DNA of 64,000 nucleotides. Origin: Stropharia rugosoannulata (taxonomy: Eukaryota > Basidiomycota > Agaricomycetes > Agaricales > Strophariaceae). Location: assembly GCA_028532985.1 (NCBI GenBank), contig JANCIK010000003.1, positions 72,001 to 136,000 of the forward strand, given 5' to 3'. Shown piece after piece: positions 11,347 to 21,796 of the stretch. Position numbers and translations under genes: made by a program. A model generated the notes under the pieces. That model was not told the DNA's origin. It did not search any database and saw only the letters and a list, made by a program, of their open reading frames with translations. The stretch's first letter is position 1, and each line of letters starts with the position of its first letter.

Positions 11347-12045
11347 GCCGGATTTTTGAGGAGGAGACGGTTGAGTCGCTTGATCACACCTTACTCCAAT
11401 GCTTCCAAATTAGCGTGACACATCTCTGCGTGACTGATGTGGCTGAACATCTATATAGCCGTTACACGGTAACAGGCTTGTAAGCTCTTGAGTCTTTTGA
11501 GCCCATATTGTTATAGCAATGTCTGACGGAATCAAAGCCTTGTCAAAGCCCTTTATCATGATTTCTGCCATGTCTCTTGAAAAGTGGTTGCGATCATCTT
11601 TACAATAGTCTTAGTTCTACGCATACAGCCTTTAACAGGAGCTCAACGATGCGGTAGTCTGCTCGACAGTGTAAGAGGGTGAGATATATGAAACCCATGA
11701 ACCTTCAAAAATCCCCCTCTGCGATAGTCAAGTGAAATGAACCAGGTGCGCCATGGATACGAATTTGGTTGCCTAGTACTATGCTAGACCTCACACTGCG
11801 ATTTAACATGCATGATGATTCAAACGGTTGAAATTGCGCAGATTTTATAGTATGTACTGCCAGTGACCACAGCTTGGGAGAGCCTGGGAGAGCTGGGGCC
11901 GGAATTCACAATCAGCAATCCATTTATAGCTATTAGTTACCCCAACCATCACGATAGTAAATGACGTCGGGTGGGATGCCTGATAAATAAAGACCAGCCC
12001 CCTCCTGTTTCCCGAATACTTACGCTCTGCCTCACTTATACTGCC
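11347..12045. other. divergent promoter region
   Basis: This 699-bp gap lies between the divergent uL1 and acyl-CoA synthetase genes. A short imperfect tandem (TGGGAGAGC, twice) occurs near 11875-11895. I see no gene in it. Confidence 0.4.
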
Positions 12046-14368
12046 ATGCCACTGAATTATCGAAAGCCAGGATTTTTCGCTGAAGGGTCTGTAGAAGTTG
12101 TTCCATCTTCCAAGACGGGCGAGGGCGGTGTCCGGCGTCTAGCAATTCACCGGGACTCTCTGGTTACGCGACCTGCTGAAGGTGTGGAGACCGTTCCGGA
12201 TATCATAGCATATGCAGCTAGGACGCACGGAAACAACAAAGCTATGGGATGGCGGGACGTTATAGATGTTCATGAAGAAGTGAAAGAGGTGAAGAAGATG
12301 GTAAACGGCGAGGAAGTAATTGAGAAGAAGACATGGAAATACTTCGAGCTTAGCGACTACAAGTATATCAGCTATGTGCAACTGAAGGAAGCTATATCGG
12401 AAACGGCTCGGGGGCTTGTGAGCTTGGGCATCCCAAAAAACGCAGTTGTCGACATCTTCGCTGAGACAAGGTTCGGACACTCTGCCATAGATTCATGAAG
12501 GCGACCTAATTCTCGTATTTTCCCTTCCTTGTATAAACATAGTCCTAATTGGCAGATAATATCTCATGCATGTGCTCTCACCTCAGTCACAACAGCCACA
12601 GCGTACGAGACTCTTGGGGAGGCTGGCTTGATTCACTCGTTACGCGAGCCATCTTGTGTTGGAATATTCACCAATACTTCTCTGCTACCTATGCTTCTCA
12701 AAGTTCTACCTAATACCCCCACCGTCGATTTTGTTTTCTACGATGGATCACCATCTCCTTCGATAATATCTCAAATACAGAGTCTTCGACCCGATAATCC
12801 CATTCGCATGATGCATCTTGACGAAATTCGAGCCCTGGGACGAAGTATAGAGGAGAAAGTCCTCGACGACCGGCGGCCGACTCCTGATACTCTGGCGTGC
12901 ATCATGTATACCTCGGGCTCTACAGGCGCGCCAAAGGGTGTCTGCCTTACACACGGAAATCTTGTCGCATCTGTCGGTGGCGTCTACGTTGTCTTTGGGC
13001 CGCATCTTCCAGCAGGGCATCGCTTCATCGCGTACCTTCCGTTAGCCCATGTCCTCGAATATGTTGTTGAACTCTGCGCCATCTTTGGTGGCATTACATG
13101 CGGTTACGCTAGGTCAAAAACCCTGACTGATGCTAGTGTGCGGAACTGCAAGGGGGATCTAACAGCCTTTAAACCGAACGTATTATTTGGTGTCCCCGCT
13201 GTCTTCGAGACTATTCGGAAGGCGGTGGTAGGGAAAGTTACGTCGGCCGGTTATGTAGCGCGAACAGCTTTTGGGCTTGCACTCCAGCTGAAGAAACACT
13301 TCGGCTCATGGGTCCCGGGCGTCAGTTGGGTTGTCGACAATACCGTTTTCAAGGCTGTACAAGGCGCAGTGGGAGGAGAAATCACCTTTGCTGTCAATGG
13401 TGGGGCAGCCGTTAGTAAAGATACACTCGAGTTTTTCAACTTGGCTGTCATGCCACTATTACAAGGTCGGTACGCACGATCTTCTGTCGCAGACATGTTG
13501 TGACTCTATTTGATAAACAGGATACGGCCTCACTGAGTCAAGCGGCATGGTTGCTTATCTTCCTCCTGAGATGCTATCTTTTGGACCCGTTGGACTTCCT
13601 GCTCCCTCTGTTGAGATTAAGTTGGTTGACTGTCCCGATTTGGGATACTTCACTGACACTAGCAAGTCATCTAAAGATGGGAAGGGTTCCTCCATCGGTA
13701 CATCCAGCAACGTCCCACAAGGTGAAGTGTGGATCAGGGGTCCATCATTGACGAAGGGGTACTTTAATAGGCCTGACTTGAATGAAGACAAAGAAATATT
13801 CCCCGGAGATGGTTGGTTCAGAACTGGTGACATTGGCCAATGGAACGCGGACGGGACTCTGAGTTTGATCGATCGCCTAAAAAATCTGGTGAAATTGAGA
13901 GGAGGCGAGGTAGGGATCTTTTTCCTTACAGGAGATTTTTGTTGACATATACTCATTGGACAGTACATTGCACTGGAACGCCTTGAGGCCATTTACAAGT
14001 CTTGCAATCTAACCGCGAATATCTGCGTCTATGGATCGTCGGACATGACGCAGCCTATAGCCATTATTTTCCCTCACATGCATAATCTTCAGGAAGCACT
14101 GCGTCCTCAATCGCCGGCGAAAGACGTGTCCCATGAAGAGCTTTGCGCGGACCCAAAAGCACAAAAGCTAATTTTGGATCAGTGTAACGCTCTCGCGAAG
14201 AAAAACGGATTTGCTCGGATGGAAATGCTCGCGGACGTTGTTTTGACTGCTGAAGAGTGGACACCAGCCAGTGGACTCGTAACTCCTGCGCAGAAAGTAA
14301 ATCGCAAGGCCATAGCGGAACACTTCAAAAAGGAGATTGAGGATCTGGTGAAGAAACAACGAGGGTAG
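12046..14368 (+). CDS. long-chain fatty-acid CoA ligase (acyl-CoA synthetase)
   Basis: ATP-dependent activation of long-chain fatty acids to acyl-CoA. ATG 12046 gives MPLNYRKPGFFAEGS. A 73-bp intron at about 12470-12542 joins FAETS to PNWQIISHACAL. The AMP-binding P-loop YTSGSTGAPKG is at about 12906-12938. The second core segment spans an intron at about 13467-13521 (PLLQG-YGLTESSGMVAY). Further motifs are WIRGPSLTKGYF, DGWFRTGDIGQW and the hinge LIDRLKNLVKLRGGE, followed by an intron and YIALERLEAIYK. The C-terminus KKQRG carries no peroxisomal SKL-type signal. An N-terminal Lys/Glu-rich insert (DVHEEVKEVKKMVNG) separates the early helices. It resembles the Faa/ACSL group, which activates fatty acids at ER or lipid-droplet membranes. 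Confidence 0.93.
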
Positions 14369-15145
14369 TCAGCATCATGCGACTTGATTTCCAGCTTGTT
14401 GCTACTATTAGGGAGAAGATCTACGTGACGTTTCTCAATCGTCACTGACTCGTATATTATTTACTACCCCAGTTTTACTCTGTGTGTACTTACATATAAT
14501 CTGTACTTGGTTACATATTACATGAAATCAAATTCCTCGCGCCACAAGGATTTTGCGGTTGCAAATAAGCGACTGCGCAGCCCAAGCGCAGCCTGTCGGG
14601 GGTAGTTGGCGAGAACTGAATTGGAACTCAATCAGACATACACTGACATACACCACTGGCAGAGCCAACGGATGGCTGGTTCCGTAGAATGCGATGAACA
14701 CTGAGCACTGTCCTGAGTCTCATTCACCTGGCAGACTAGTTGCAAGCTATCTCGGTGAACTTGATGTATGGCCTTTCTTGGCTATGATCTAGCTCTGATC
14801 TAGGTCCGGTCGACGTCATATAGGTGGACGGATATGGGGGACTAGTTTCAGCTGGCTCTCCCTCTCAACCCCAAGGACTTGTACATAGATACACACTAGA
14901 CTCTTCTTTTTATTTCTAGACCCCAACGACGGATGACATGCCTGCCAAACACGAAAGGTCTGTCGTTCTTCACTTGACGTGCAATTCCATCCTCAGCTGA
15001 GCTGACCCCTTCCAGTCCCCTTACTCTTACCATCCCCACTTCTTCCCAGCAGCCCTACTTGATCGACGTCGATCTTCGAAACTTTGACCTGCCTCTTATC
15101 TCGTCCTGCAAACTGCACGCTTTGTTTTTCAGTTCCTATTCTCCC
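14369..15145. other. intergenic region
   Basis: A 777-bp stretch between two plus-strand genes. No gene or clear element is seen; a pyrimidine-rich leader precedes the next ATG. Confidence 0.45.
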
Positions 15146-16021
15146 ATGTCTTCCCAGTTCGACCCTCCTTTCCCAGCCCAACCATCGTCCCCAAAAAGCC
15201 GATATCTCACCAATGCCCCCCCTCCTTTGCAACTTAAAAGCTCTTCTCACCGTCCGCCTTCAATGCGTTATTCGCGTCGCATCTCTCGCGACAGGCTGCG
15301 GGCGTCAATCCAATCATTCGAGAGCGGCGGGCCGCTAACGCCTCTTACTGCTCGCCCACCGATGCCCTCCAAGAAAGAGCAGCACCGGCGGCGCCTTTGG
15401 AAGCTCAAACGCACTTTTGGAGACGAGATACCTATCGACGTTATAAATTCGTCTCTGTTGGCTACATTGGCCGAAGAAGACATGCTCGAGCTTTCTGTCC
15501 TCAGCCCCCAGACTCCGCGCCCAACTCAAACTCAAACAACCCGACGCCCATCCCCTTCCCTCCCACATGCAAATTCTGACGCACGACAGGGTCATATAAA
15601 GGCCAGAAAGAAAGGAGGTATGCTGCCTCCGCTTGTAACGCATCCGACACCTTCCTCTTCCGTCTCAACGAAAACGAGCGTTAAGGTTTCACGCGAAGCA
15701 CGGCGTACGCCAGCGTCTCCGTCTGTCATTGTAATCTCGGCTCATGGTACCGTCCCTCTTACGCCGACATTTGATGAGGACGAACCGAGCGATTCAACTT
15801 TGTCCACCCGCCCTTCATTAAAAAGCAGTGGAATACAGGCAAGTGCTGGTCAATGGCCCAGAACTCCGTTCTCCCATGCCTTTGAGCCCGTCGGAGCGCG
15901 ATTTGCTCAGCAAACTGCGAAACGCTCTGTAAGGAGAAGCGAACGTAGACAAGGCTGGAGCGGGGAGTGGAATCAGCCAGACATTCAAGATGTCATTGAA
16001 CGGCTGAGAAACATGAAATAA
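15146..16021 (+). CDS. unknown basic, Ser/Pro-rich protein with conserved RRR-leucine motif
   Basis: An intronless open frame of 291 codons from ATG 15146 (MSSQFDPPFPAQP). Most of it is low-complexity Ser/Pro/Thr/Arg and probably disordered. Two segments look ordered. One is KKEQHRRRLWKLKRTFGDEI, a basic helix followed by PIDVI, which resembles a short motif I know from many uncharacterised Agaricomycete proteins. The other is the C-terminal WSGEWNQPDIQDVIERLRNM. Absence of a signal peptide or membrane helix suggests a nuclear or cytoplasmic adaptor. No function can be assigned. The upstream in-frame codons back to 15059 are a less likely start because they read through the pyrimidine-rich leader. 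Confidence 0.75.
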   Translation: MSSQFDPPFPAQPSSPKSRYLTNAPPPLQLKSSSHRPPSMRYSRRISRDRLRASIQSFESGGPLTPLTARPPMPSKKEQHRRRLWKLKRTFGDEIPIDVINSSLLATLAEEDMLELSVLSPQTPRPTQTQTTRRPSPSLPHANSDARQGHIKARKKGGMLPPLVTHPTPSSSVSTKTSVKVSREARRTPASPSVIVISAHGTVPLTPTFDEDEPSDSTLSTRPSLKSSGIQASAGQWPRTPFSHAFEPVGARFAQQTAKRSVRRSERRQGWSGEWNQPDIQDVIERLRNMK

Positions 16022-16204
16022 TGCTCGCTGCTATAGGACACGCGGGATCAAATTCCAATTGGTCTAGAATCACATTCTTTAAAGACTTTAGGAACTCCAT
16101 TTATTAACTAGTCCTTGTATAATAACTATATGTACCCATCGAAAGCAACTACATAACGTAGGGCAAACGTAATAATAATAACATAACCTCTATGTACTCA
16201 GACT

Positions 16205-17449
16205 CTAGCAATTCTGAGATTGCTTCAATTCATCCCAGGAAGGCAATTCAAACCACGTTGGCAAATATTTCCATACTTCTCTTCTCCCGTGCCAGTGAAC
16301 AGCCTGACAATAAGCCACGCAGTCTGCACAAATGTTGAGTTGACTCCAGTCATTGAACGCTCTCAGCGGATGAGGTGCTTTCTGCTGTTCCAAATCATGC
16401 CACTTGGCATGCGGGGCACGGGAATGAGCGCACAATGGTGACTGGCAAGATGGGCTCCTCTGGAAAACAATTAGAAAGCTATGGGACATGCTCATCTGCG
16501 CCCAATGCAATCTTTCTCGACCAACCAACACTACTGTTTTGTCGCGCCAAGATATATCGCCAGGACGCTCTTTGAGAAAGCGTCTATGTGAGAACCGTGC
16601 GAGGCAGTAGAAAGCGTAGGGGAGGACCTCAGGAATATTGATTTCCTGCGCAATTCGTATGGCACGCATGATGGCATCCGATCGATGACGGTCGAAGTAC
16701 AATGCTGATTGTGACTTCAATTCGTAGGACTCGAATGTAGTGGGGAGATGAGACTCGAGAATCGTTATACACCGCTGTCGAAAATGGCGTATCATATACT
16801 TCGTGCTCAAACGCAAGATTCCTTCAATAAATGTAAGAGTATCTCCCAAGTCGGCGTCCGCAGGTAGGCTTTCAAGGTGACTGGTGCAAGTTCAGCATGG
16901 CTTAACATGAGAATATGAAATTAGAGCCACGTACTTTGGAGTGTATACAGCATCCAATAAATTTACGAAGTCGGATTCGTTGTCGTATAGGCATACAACA
17001 TGACACCCCTCTATCGTCTTTTCGCCATCTGGTTGGGGAATAGTGAACAGGTCAGAAAATATTTCCGAGTGGCTCGCCAAGATAGTTTGGTGAACGCGAA
17101 AGAGCGTGTTTTGGACGTTGAGAACAATGGAACCGTCATATAACCAGAATCTTTTATGTGGCTCGGGTGTACCTACACGCTTTGGAAGTGATGAAGGGAA
17201 CGACTCGCAATCATCGGAATGCTCAGGTGATAAAGAACTGCCACACGCTGATGTTCCGACTGATGTAGAGGCAATACTATTGAATGTTGCGACAGAACTC
17301 TTGGATGCCAGGGTATGTGTGCCGCCAGAATCCAATTCGAGGTCATAGTTAGACGGGTTACTACGGTTTTCATAGCAGATCGCCTGCGATTGCGAGGAAG
17401 GTGTCATGACTGAAGACGGCTGCGACACGATTGGTCTTGATGGAGCCAA
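16205..17449 (-). CDS. BTB/POZ-domain protein
   Basis: ATG 17449 opens a Ser-rich, disordered N-terminus of about 95 residues. The BTB fold follows: RFWLYDGSIVLNVQNTLFRV, then HQTILASHSEIFSDLF and the strand-helix segment ending DAVYTP. One intron (about 16873-16934) joins this to DLGDTLTFIEGILRLSTKYM, the end of the BTB and its helical back region. The C-terminal half has a Cys-rich stretch (PSCQSPLCAHSRAPHAKWHD, later CADCVAYCQAVHWHGR) that might bind zinc. Agaricomycetes carry large families of this type, thought to be substrate adaptors or transcription-linked dimerisation proteins. Role inferred from domain only. Confidence 0.85.
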
Positions 17450-18280
17450 GAATATTAATGTTGCCTAGTGAGTTGTGCGCCTTCGACGAGCCCCGACGTG
17501 GTGGTTAGTGGTAAGAATGATAGTGGCGCGAAGAAGTTACTACAGGGGTAGTGCGGCTTTCAAACGAAAGAAAGAGGGAAAGAAGAGACAGCCGTATTCG
17601 GCAAATGTGCTGCTTGTGCCCACGATTTCTAGGGCCCAGTGGCATTCGCGAGCCCCTGCGTACTGACCGCATATTGTTCAAAAATAAGCGAAGTGCAATC
17701 ATTTATGGCCAGGATGAAGGAGAGCATGTAGACCAACGGAGCACTGCTGGGTTAATAGTCCGACGTTGTGGTTATAGGTGAACGTGTGAGAATGTCAATT
17801 ATCAGCGCTCAGTGATTCGGCGGCGCGGAACATAAGTCTTGCCGGCCTCCTCCGTACAGGAAATCTGCAAGTAAAACAATACCATAGCCAGTGGTCCTCT
17901 AGAAGCATCATTCCTCTGATCTTCTTACATTTCAAGGTTGTGTATAAGTGTATACATAGGGGCGTGCAACTGCATATTCATATGCTCATGCAGTCTAAAT
18001 ATAGCTACGTAGTTGCTTTACTAAACGCTGTGGCCAAGCGAAGCGAACGACAAAGAGCGACAAAGCAATGCTTTAGTATTTATTTGTCAGTTCTGAATAC
18101 ATACCTCAGACTCTGACAATGGATAATATTACTACAAAACTCTTTACTACGCTCCAAACCGTGAGACATATCCATACGTGCGTTGACTCACTGAAGGTGA
18201 AGAATGTTTTCTGAAACGAGTCTGGTCCGGCAGGTGCTATCTCTGCATTGGTAGATCCTGACTTACACTGTTCTCTTTCA
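17450..18280. other. intergenic region
   Basis: An 831-bp stretch upstream of the BTB gene and the SDR relic. Short open frames (for example 17475-17666 and 17551-17781) show no recognisable family. Confidence 0.4.
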
Positions 18281-19213
18281 AGTCACCGGCTTTTCTGGAG
18301 GACTTGGGAAAGCAATCGTGAAAGTAGTACTTGAGGATAGTGAATGTGTGTTGCGCCAGCAAGGCGGAGGTCAGTTTACCTACCCTTCCCAACTACTTAT
18401 ACTAGAGCTGGGCGTGTCCTACAACTTACAAATCTATCGGAGAGGTATGTCCTGAGAACATGTTAAGCGCCCTTGAACCGGTCTGATCGTGTCAGTTAGG
18501 CTGTTTTTGGGAAGTGGAGGCCATTCCTAAAGATGTCCCCAAGAGCCATATTTGATGTACAGTTCTGGGGCCCAGCATATGTTTCCAAACTGGTAGGCGT
18601 TTTGAGCGTCATCTTTTCGAAGGGCCAAACTAAGCAGTAAATATGCAAGGCGGCGTGGACTGTGCGCGAGGTGAACAAGAAAGGCACTGGAGTTAGGATA
18701 TTTAATGTCAGCTCAGCGGGAGGGTACAACGCGAACCCAGGATTGGCCTTTTACACTGGTTCAGCAAATTTGGCACGTACCATTAAATTCGCAGTGACAT
18801 TATTCTGAGCATCATCTGTCAATAATGACGATAGCACTGGAAGGATTTACGGAATCGTTCAGCAAGGAGATGTTACCAGAATGGAAATAAAGGCTTGCAT
18901 TCTCAAGCCCGGATGCTTTGAAACAGATTGGCGCAACTCATTTGTCAAATTTGACCAATATCCAGCACACAAGCAACTCGGCAGATTTCCGTGGCTTACG
19001 GTCATATCTATTCAGATGCCTGGTGACCCAGAGAAAGGTGCAAAAACTATCCTTAGGTTGTCCCGCGAACGAAGGCGACCTATGCGCGTTCCTTTGGGGA
19101 GTGATGCCCCTGCGATAGTCAAAACCAAAGCAGAGATCGTTACAAGAGATGTGGGCCTGTACGCTGGGAGACATGATAATCAAGAGACTGCAGTTGAAAC
19201 TTCCAATAATTAG
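18281..19213 (+). pseudogene. decayed short-chain dehydrogenase/reductase
   Basis: Fragments of one SDR lie in order but in different frames. They are the cofactor-binding start VTGFSGGLGKAIVKVVLE (18281 on), FDVQFWGPAYVSKL (about 18552-18593), TVREVNKKGTGVRIFNVSSA followed by GGYNANPGLAFYTGS (about 18658-18769), LEGFTESFSKEMLPEW (about 18838-18882), and IKACILKPGCFETDW to the end (18884-19213). The active-site YxxxK is broken (Tyr-Thr-Gly-Ser-Ala), a frame slip separates LPEW from IKACIL, and the region after the glycine motif has lost the usual continuation. Some breaks could be introns, but at least the LPEW/IKA junction has no splice sites. The last part is a 110-codon open frame (18881-19213) and could still be transcribed. 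Confidence 0.75.
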
Positions 19214-19489
19214 ACGACAGTAGATCGGATATTGTCTCATAAGACTTCATCGAGCTCGGCAATCTTGACTATTTCATGCAATATCGAGGGCAGAGATTCC
19301 CTGAATAGTTGAAACAAGGTTGAATGTTAATAATGCATACATATAGTAAAAATAAGAAATGGAAGCTGTTGGGAAGCTGACTCGGCAAAACATATGCCAA
19401 TTACGTAAGAGTCGAGCCTGAAAACGCGTCTGAACGCGACTTTGATTGAGAACTTTGTCCATCTCTATCTCCCCCACCACTTCTCCACA

Positions 19490-21599
19490 ATGTCCACTCC
19501 AGTGTTTGTAATGAGTAAGCAAAACTCATCTCAACACAACGCTACCTTCTGACTCTTGACAGACACGGCGCCTGAAAGGCAGTCGGGCAGGAAAGCTCAG
19601 ATCTCCAATATCACTGCGGCGAAGGTGCATCTTCTTTCTTAGTCCTCCCATTTGGCCGAGTCCTCAAAATATATATAGACCGTAGCAGATGTAATTCGCA
19701 CATGCCTTGGTCCAAAGGCAATGCTTAAGATGATTCTCGATCCTATGGGTGGTATTTTGTGAGTCTTCGCATATATCTCCTCCCCTGTCCTCGAGCGGGC
19801 TCAAAGTCCTTGATCTAACAATTTTCTTCAAGGCTGACTAACGATGGAAATGCAATCTTGCGCGAAATTGACGTTGCACATCCCGCTGCAAAGAATATGA
19901 TTGAGCTTAGTCGGACCCAGGACGAGGAGTGCGGAGATGGAACGACTAGTGTCATCATCCTTGGTATCAAATCGTTTGTCTATTTCACCTATAGAATGCT
20001 GAAAATATTGTCCCGATCTCCTCAGCTGGCGAGATTCTTATGCAATCCCTTTCCCAACTTGAGCGCGACATCCATCCTGTCGTCATCATCCGCGCGTACA
20101 CCAAGGCCCTTGCTGAGGCTCTTCGCATCGTGCAAACCATATCTATTCCAATTGATACACACTCCGATGAACAAATGCTATCCCTCATCAAAACCTCTAT
20201 CGGGACAAAATTCTCTGTGCGCTGGTCAGACCTCATGTGCAAGCTCGCCTTGGATGCTGTACGCACTGTTGCCATTGAAGCCGGCTCTGGTTCCAACAGC
20301 GAATCAATGACTACCGTCGATATCAAGAGATATGCACGCGTGGAGAAGATTCCTGGCGGCGAAATTGAGGATTCTCGCGTTTTGCGCGGTGTGATGCTCA
20401 ACAAAGATATCACACATCCTGCTATGCGCCGTCGAATCAAAAACCCTCGTGTTGTTTTACTGGATTGTCCACTGGAGTACAAAAAAGGAGAGAGTCAAAC
20501 AAATATGGAATTTAGCAAAGAGAATGACTGGGCGCGCGCGCAAGAGATTGAAGAGGAACAAGTGAAGGCGATGGTGGATAAAATTCTGGAGTTCAAACCT
20601 GACCTAGTAATCACCGAGAAAGGTGTCTCGGGTGCGAAATCTGTATATAATAGCTTCACGCGCGAAGACTAATTCCTGTCAACTCACAGACCTCGCCCAA
20701 CATTACTTCACGCAACACAACGTCTCTGCTTTGCGCCGCGTTCGCAAATCGGACAACAATCGTATTGCTCTTGCTGTCGGCGCAACTATCGTCAACAGGG
20801 TTGAAGACCTGCGAGAAACAGATGTTGGAACTGGATGTGGGCTATTTGAAGTAGAGAAAATAGGCGATGAGTGCGTTATCTGATGAATTGCATCGCAAGG
20901 CACGCAGAGTATGACTGATTTCTCTTGATTAGATATTTCTCGTTCCTCACGGAGTGCGTTAATCCCAAGGCTTGCACAATACTTCTACGAGGCCCTTCGA
21001 AAGACATCCTAAACGAAATCGACCGCAATTTAGCAGACGCCATGTCTGTGGCTCGTAATGTTGTTTTTCATCCTTTCCTTGCTCCAGGGGGAGGTGCCAC
21101 TGAAATGGCCGTAGCCGTCGGTCTCAGCAAGAAAGGCAAAGAAATTGAGGGTGTTGAAGGATGGCCTTTCCGGGCTGTTGCTGACGCCATGGAGGTCATA
21201 CCGCGAACATTAATTCAAAACTCAGGCGGTAATGTTATTCGGGTGCTGACGGAGCTACGAGTACGTCTTGCCCCTGTCCCTGAACCGAAATTCTCATACC
21301 ATTATTGTGTAGGCCAAACACGCCGCTGGAGAAAATTCTTGGGGTGTCAACGGTGATACAGGCAAGATTGTTGACATGAAGGAATATGGTCTTTATGAAA
21401 GTGCAAGCGTCAAAATTCAAACGCTAAAGACCGCTGTAGAGGTTAGTCTTAGCCTTTTATTATCTTACTATCACGGCATGCTAATTTTCGGCAGGCCGCG
21501 CGCATGCTCCTTCGGGTCGACGATGTTGTACAAGCTGTCCGCAGAGAAAAAGAAAGCAACGGTGCACCGCCACAGGAAGAAATGATGCAACCTGAGTAA
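19490..21599 (+). CDS. CCT3: T-complex protein 1 subunit gamma (chaperonin CCT3)
   Basis: Subunit of the cytosolic CCT/TRiC ring that folds actin, tubulin and other proteins. ATG 19490 starts a 25-nt exon (MSTPVFVM), joined across introns to [20 protein letters not shown]. Chaperonin signatures follow: [38 protein letters not shown] (ATP site), [32 protein letters not shown] and [18 protein letters not shown]. The last motifs are [19 protein letters not shown] and a final exon ending EEMMQPE, TAA 21597-21599. At least seven introns of 50-70 bp are present. Length and motif set match the family. Confidence 0.95.
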
Positions 21600-21796
21600 A
21601 ACAATATTTGATACTTTGGAGCAGTCTTGCTAGGTAGTACATTATGTGAACTACAGTCATTAACTGGCCATGGCCGAGCTGGAGATTCGATTTGTGATCA
21701 TAATACAACATATAAAACATAGCGCTCAAATCCCCCCCAAAAAACCACCCAGTCATGAATACAAAATAGTGTATACTATCTCATTCATCCTTTGTC

